Shown here: positions 57,755-64,000 of the stretch, in pieces
Numbering within the stretch: position 1 is the first letter of the stretch
Layout: each line of letters starts with the position of its first letter
Assembly (NCBI GenBank): GCA_943735955.1
Contig: OX030960.1
Span: forward strand, 5,052,035 to 5,116,034
DNA: 64,000 nucleotides
Source of the DNA: Piscicola geometra
Taxonomy: Eukaryota; Annelida; Clitellata; Hirudinida; Piscicolidae
Reading direction: 5' to 3'
Notes under the pieces: model-generated
The model's database searches: none
Told to the model about the DNA's origin: nothing
What the model saw: only the letters and a program-made list of their open reading frames with translations
Program-made: the position numbers and the translations under genes

Positions 57755-60700
57755 TTACTTTTCTTTTATCGACATCTTAGGTTTTAAGACGTCAACCTTG
57801 ACGTATTCTTGCTCACTTAATTGCTCAGTGGTGTTTGTGAGGTCATTTGAGTTTGTTGTAGAATCATCATAGGTGTTGTTGGATCTCATGTATGCTAAGT
57901 CTTCCGGATGCATTGTTTGTCTTTTCGTCATATTTCCAATAATTTTCATGCTCTTATCCATTGAAGGCTTGTTCGATTTGTCGCAGAGGGCGTATAGAAT
58001 GAAGATGAACAAACCCTGCATTCGATTGTGTTGAGAATTATACATTTATTATTCCTATATTCAAAAATAAACCAATTCAATGAATCCTTAAATACATTTT
58101 CATTATTAAAAAAACTACTCATCTTAATGAGCTATTCTATATTTGAAAAAAACAAATATGATTCACTTGTATTGAGTTAATGATAGTGAATATGTATTGG
58201 AAGACAATCAGGTTCTCGTTTACTGAAAGAACCCCAAAAATCCACGTGAGACCAAGCAGAGGGTTGAGGATGAAAAGGTTTCTAGCAGATGCTCTGGCAA
58301 TTAGTGGTTGGTTTTGTTAAGGTTTAAACTTAAAATCTAGTTTATATACAAATATATTTATTTGTTTATTTATTGTGAAAATCATATACATGAAGTTATT
58401 CCGCTTTTTGATGCTGCTTATTTGATTCTTCACTCTGCACATTTTCACCAACACGGCTACCACCACTCCTGTGTTAAACTACCATAGAAAAATAGTTAAT
58501 AAGAAATTTTATTTAGAAAATTCAATTTTAATTAAAAAAACATTTTCATATTATAGAAAACCCTTACCAAAATGATGACCAGAGCAGGTGCTACAAAGGC
58601 CCAAATTAGTCCGTTCTTTACCGACAACCAACAACTGCAAACAAACAAATTTTACCATAAAAGCGTCAAAATCTATTTCAAGAAAACAATTAAAATGTAT
58701 CTAAACTTTTTCAAAATTGTATCTTAGAATTTAAAAAGTAATGAGTGTTCAATAATACTAAATTTATGAAATCGATTACTTATTTTCTATTCCATATCCA
58801 TTAAGCTGTGTAGAACCCATTGAGATTGCTACGATAATCAACGGTAAAACTGAAAAAGCACAAATAATTAGTTAGTTTAAAAAAAAGAACTTAATGTAAA
58901 ATTATACAACAAAATGAAAATGGTTTTTCAAAATTACAATTTAAAACTAAAATTTATTCGTTTAGAAATGTAAAACAAAAATGCTTACTCCAGCATGACA
59001 CGATCATAGCAATAATGATTTTCTTAGTGATGACGAAAAAGACCATAAAGACAGAGATCAAGAGATGAATAGAAATTGATAACATGGCAAAAAAAGCTGC
59101 AAGAAAAAAAAAGTGGAGAAGGATGGCAAGAGTTGTACAGCCGGCCTTGGGAAGGAATTCGTTTGAAAATTAATTACAATATGTAAAAAAAAGTTTTACT
59201 CGATTATTTAAACCCTAATGAATCCAAATATTTATAAAACTATGGGACCATAACCTATTAAACCATCTATCCCTCAATCAACTTTCCTCCAGCCATTCGA
59301 CAGACCTCTAATGAGTCAGGCACGACATACTCAATCAACATTAAGATATTAGCTAGCACCAATGCTATACAGAAATTCAGTACAAGCACCGCTCTCTTTG
59401 ATTTTACTTTTCTGAATTGATAAAAATAAAAGTAAAAATTATTATTTTTATATTAATATTTAATTTTCTTGTTGGGCATACGATTTGTTTGCACCCATAA
59501 TTTCAATGCTATTTTACATTATGATATATAAAATTTAATATTTAATATATTCATGCAGTGTTTACGTTTAATAGGTAAAATAGGCTGTTGTGCATTTTAT
59601 CCGCTTTTAATAATGTTTAAAATATTTTTTTAATTAATATTTGAAATAAAAAACATTATAAAATTATAATATTACATAATCTTCTATCATAACTACAATT
59701 CTATAACATCATCTACTCATTCTTCGGCTTCTCCCCCAATCCATTCACTGACCCCCATTATATTTAAATACTAGTTTGGCAAATAGACCATCCACTCATC
59801 AACCCATACAACTTTCGCATTCGATCCATCCTAAGATAATAATTCATCCATCAACTCATCCACACACCAACCTCCACATGACCGCATAATAGACAATGGT
59901 GAGGATGAGGGCAACCAAGGATATAACACAGCCAATTAATGAGATTATGGCAAGAGCTTTACGGTTTGTTTCAGATATGTTCTGGAAAAAAATAGAATTT
60001 TTTTGTAAAAATGATTTTTATTATTATAATTATTATTTTAGAGTTTATTAAAATTCATAAAAAGTCTTGGATTGTTCTGAATCTGGAAATATTGCTACTA
60101 TACTCTGTTTAGTCATTATATTTTACACTTATTTCCATTATCGCTGTTCTAAAACAAATTTTCAAAACATTTATTTTTTCTTTTTTTTTTCATACTCACA
60201 AACCTGGTTGAGAGACATGAGAATAGCGAAATTAGTGAGATGGTTGCAGTTGCAAGTAGTATGGGTAATATTGCTTGAAACAACTTCGCATCCTTTGCTA
60301 GACCAATTACCCCTGTATTCATGGAGTTTATTTATGCCTATTAGTTTGCTTTGAGATTATTTTGATGTAATTTGTATTTTAAGTTTGAATCCAACAAAAT
60401 TTTAATTATAACATTCATCATTTATATTATTAATTTTCAAAATCAATTTTTTGCAGTTCTATTTTGTATTTTCTTAGAAATGTGATTTATCATTTAATTA
60501 ATTGTTGCATGTATTACATACCCATAAGCCAAGTCAAACTGCCAAAAGACACACGAGGAAGTGACGTTTGTTTCTAACTGCTGAGAATCATTTTGTTTTT
60601 AAATTATATTTTTAATTAATAACTTTTACAAACAATTTTAATTTTAGAATTATAAAATATGAAAAAACTGTTTTTGATCTTTTTCCCCAGCAAAACATCT

Positions 60701-63700
60701 CCATTCAAATTTTTTTTCATCGTTCTACCACTCTCTTTCTTTAATAAACCACATTATCTTCACACCTTCGTTAAACCAAAAATATATTTCTCTCAACTAA
60801 TCATCAAGCTTTTGTAATCCTCATAATACCATTAAAGCTCTTCTTAAAGCATCACTATTACAATAAAAAATTCTTGCTGTCTACCTGAATATGCTCAATG
60901 ACAAACTGCACAAAGTATTCTCCGTCCAGCTCAGATAACTCCTTCTTGCCCACTGAAATGTCCAAGGAAACAAAAGCAGAATTCATGAAAGAGTTGTTGC
61001 TGTGAAAATCAAAATGAATGAGTTTACTTGAATCATTATTCGTTTTTTCCATTAGATTATAAATGTAAAAAAAATTACAATCTAAAACTTAATACATTTT
61101 AAACTGTATTATTTATCAGCTTAATAGTTTTATTAGCTATTTTACTTCTTTAATAGAAAATTCTGAATAATTTTTTAAATACTTTGAAAACATAATAAAA
61201 ACATACATATACCTTTTCGTGCCAATAAATCTTGCCAGGTCCTCGACGTAGGAAACACCCACGTAGTAATTCTGGGAGTCTGTGTTGGTTAACAATGTTG
61301 AATATTTCTACTATCAAGATTTAAAACATTTTTTTTTAAATAATAAAACTTTAAAATAAATAGTTAATTAAACAAAAAAAATTTTATTAAATACGTTCGA
61401 AAAAACAAAAATCGTAGATATAAATAAATTGTATAAATTCTTCAGTAGTAACTAAAATAATTATGAAGAAAGCACCATTTCGTTTTTCAAAGAAGGAAGG
61501 CAGAAGAGTCACACTAGAACGACGTTTAACGGAAAATTTAGTCCAGTCGGGAAAAGATGCGTGTTTAATTCCTGCTTGCAAAATCTGACGTTCAAATGCT
61601 TGGAAAGGAGTTTGAAAAGTTGATTTTCAAAGGTTTATAAATAAAAATATAAAAAAGTTTATTATTAGACAAGCTGTTAAAATGATATTGAACGAACTAA
61701 TTTCAATTATGTTATGTTTAAAACAATTATTTAAGCTAAATGTTTTTTTATAACACTTAAATATGAATTTTTTTACTGATGTCGTTTCCTGGTTGGACTC
61801 TGACGTCAGGTTGGTAGATTTTTGTACTGGAGTATGTGTTTATAGATTTCAAGATACGAACAGAACTTTCTTCCTGTTTGAAATAACACAGACTTATTAT
61901 TTATAAAAATTATATAAATTAATAATAAAAAACGTGTATAGCTAACTATAAAATTTTGTTGAATTATTGTATATTTAAGCAGATCTCAATTTATTCAACT
62001 AAGTGTGAAACTATTCAAAAACCAACATTCCATTTATCTTTTTCTTTATCCAGATTACTCAGCATTCCTTCCATGCATCCTATCATGTTCTTCAATAGTA
62101 AAAGAAATTATAAATTTAAATAGGTAATTTAAAAATAGGAATAAAGTGAATTCTCCATTTAATGACTCATTAAATTCTTTAAACTTATTTTTAAAATTTA
62201 ATCCATTCAAAACTATTATTAAAATCTGATTCTAATAAACAGAATACTAAATCGAGACTATTGTTTGCTCATATACAATTGCCTATAGTTTACAGTGTCT
62301 TAAATTAATCTTGAAACATTCGTAATGTTGACTTTAAGAAAAAAATTACTTTCCAAATAAAATTAAGTTGAATATTAGATTAATTTTTTTAGAAAATAAA
62401 GAGCTAAATGAATATTATTTTTTTGAAAAATATCGCATGACTTTGTTCAAATTCAGTATTACCGCAAAACTTGGCCGAATATTTAGTTATAAAAAATAAC
62501 AATTCAGTACTGAATTTCATAACAGCTATATTACTCACCTCCATCTCTTCTTTAAAAGACTTTTCATCGTAAACACCATTGTTATCGCGATACATTTTGT
62601 ATTCTTCATCATAGTTTTTCCTCATTGCAGATATTTCGTAAATCAACGTGGTCATTTCTTCATCATCGTCCTTTACTTTGCCCTCTTTCACAATGTTTTT
62701 TAGCTTCTTGCTTACATCTACCATTCTCCTTGGATCCAAACCAATTATGCTCTCTCTTATTTCACTCACCTGAGAAGTTGTCAAGATTAAATATTTTTAT
62801 TAAAAAAGTTTAGAATTAAATTAACTATATAATATGAAAATTTATTTGAACATTAAACAAAGCTCACTTAACAAAAACGGCTTAATTAAATCAATGAGGG
62901 TAAAATAAATGTTATAATAAAATCAGAAATATAATAGAAACTTGAATAGATGATTTATTCTAGAGTACCTCCTTTTCTATTCCAATGAATAGTTTTCGCT
63001 TGCATTTAGTCTCACTCACTGGTCCCCAATTCCCTCCGCTCAAACACTTTCTTTCCAAAAAACCTTTGACAAAACATCATTTCTGTTTTAAATACTGTCT
63101 TAAATACTCAAGATTTGTGTTTTTTATAGAAACAATATTTATATATTAATTTTTTTAAACGCATATTAACAACTTTATTAAAAACATTATATTCATTGCT
63201 CGAATTATTCAGAATATATAAATTCCACAGGACTTACCCATGTATTCATCAGGACAGGGAGATTTCTCTATCACGCCTATGTTATTTGGGCCCCACTCTA
63301 ACCCATTCATACTGTCTTTATTGCAATCACCTAAGTTAATGAAATGATAATCTATCAATTAGAAATAATATAACAAAATTTAATATTTGGTTTGAGTTTT
63401 TAATAGAACAATTAAAATTTAAACTTCCCGTGTTTTAATGGTACTTTTTGAACTTAGTATTTCTCATTTCATTCAAGACTTATTTATGATAAGAATCTAA
63501 ATATGCGTAACCCATTTGACACTTTTTTTCGCTTTGGTCATGATGTAATAAGACATTCTTCCAAACTACCTTTCGAAGGAGAACACTGAAAAAAGACTTC
63601 GTTGCTGAAAGTTTCATTGAAGCCAGTAACAATCAATCCAAACATCAACACTTTTGAAGAAGTTGTCAGAATAGTTATATGATACGACTTCTCTGAAAAT

Positions 63701-64000
63701 GTAAAGAACTTATGTGAACCGTAGAGAAGATATTTATCACATTTTTCAACAAAAAAAAGTTTTATCTTTTAAACCAATTTAAAATAAATCATCGCAAATA
63801 GTTATTCAAAATTGATTTATTCTGAAGAACCTCTAGGTTGGATAACTCCATCGATATACCAATTAAAAGATGTTACATTGTAAGATACATTGTTTATTGA
63901 AGAAATTTGAGCTTTGAAGATCATTGGGGTTTGAATTGCTTCACACTTTTTGAATTGTGGAGTAACGTTCACAATTGGAGTAGGAATCACCATCAGGTAC
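57755..64000 (-). CDS. Adhesion GPCR with PKD-like, HormR-like, GAIN/GPS and 7TM regions (5' partial)
   Basis: Exons (high to low): 64000-63831 (cut), 63692-63570, 63330-63238, 63063-62969, 62769-62539, 62089-62027, 61873-61805, 61584-61476, 61279-61213, 60999-60885, 60580-60522, 60312-60204, 59981-59872, 59411-59306, 59145-58989, 58849-58780, 58634-58568, 58478-58390, 58293-58167, 58015-57755. About 760 residues are visible. Order: a PKD/Ig-like segment (SFNWYIDG), a hormone-receptor-like Cys module (EWGPNN...CPDEYMG...CLSGGNWGP...C), a GAIN region, the GPS ([11 protein letters not shown]...[13 protein letters not shown], predicted self-cleavage between Leu and Thr), then seven helices with [37 protein letters not shown] and [10 protein letters not shown], and a Ser/Thr-rich tail. 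Odd: TM3 has AMLSISIHL where the family has W-M-x-x-E-x-x-x-L. The splice ends at 61805, 61476 and 60580 are least certain. The ligand and subfamily are unknown. Confidence 0.9.

Overview
This window is animal nuclear DNA: strongly AT-rich, with spliced genes whose exons are bounded by GT/AG sites and separated by long introns, and with many microsatellites and decayed retrotransposons and hAT-type DNA elements. A neuropeptide-type rhodopsin receptor of the CCAP/NPS/vasopressin kind, SF1, SIRT4, an adhesion GPCR with a GPS site and a multi-finger C2H2 protein point to an invertebrate, probably bilaterian. I cannot name the species.

Layout. 1-13.4 kb: no convincing host gene. It holds LINE debris, tRNA-derived SINE-like sequences, an (AT)n tract, two non-autonomous hAT elements with exact 8-bp target duplications (2795-3164 and 8102-9039) and a foldback hairpin near 9.9 kb. 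13.4-34.4 kb (+): a class A GPCR in nine exons whose phases all agree (about 515 residues), with a TIR-bounded insertion carrying a LINE in intron 2, more LINE copies in intron 3, and a (GT)n tract of about 570 bp in the last intron. 34.4-39.9 kb: a repeat-rich gap. 39.9-50.15 kb (+): an eleven-finger C2H2 protein in ten exons (about 1410 residues). 50.87-54.18 kb (-): splicing factor 1 in nine exons (461 residues). 54.48-56.33 kb (+): SIRT4 in five exons (307 residues), head to head with SF1 across 297 bp. 57.76-64.0 kb (-): an adhesion GPCR in 20 visible exons, open at its 5' end at the window edge.

The genes do not form a pathway. The genic half (40-64 kb) is compact, while the first 40 kb is swollen by repeats. 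Exon models were built by hand, by reading frames, splice sites and family motifs together. Agreement of intron phases across nearly every junction is the main support. I found no clear sign of a new multi-gene system. The most notable points are the atypical class A receptor (DRA instead of DRY, no Pro in the CWxP motif), the branch-point-like CTA repeat next to a 3' splice site in the gene for the branch-point binding protein SF1, the composite hAT element, the apparent tail sharing between a SINE-like copy and a LINE, and an orphan exon at 50.3-50.4 kb.
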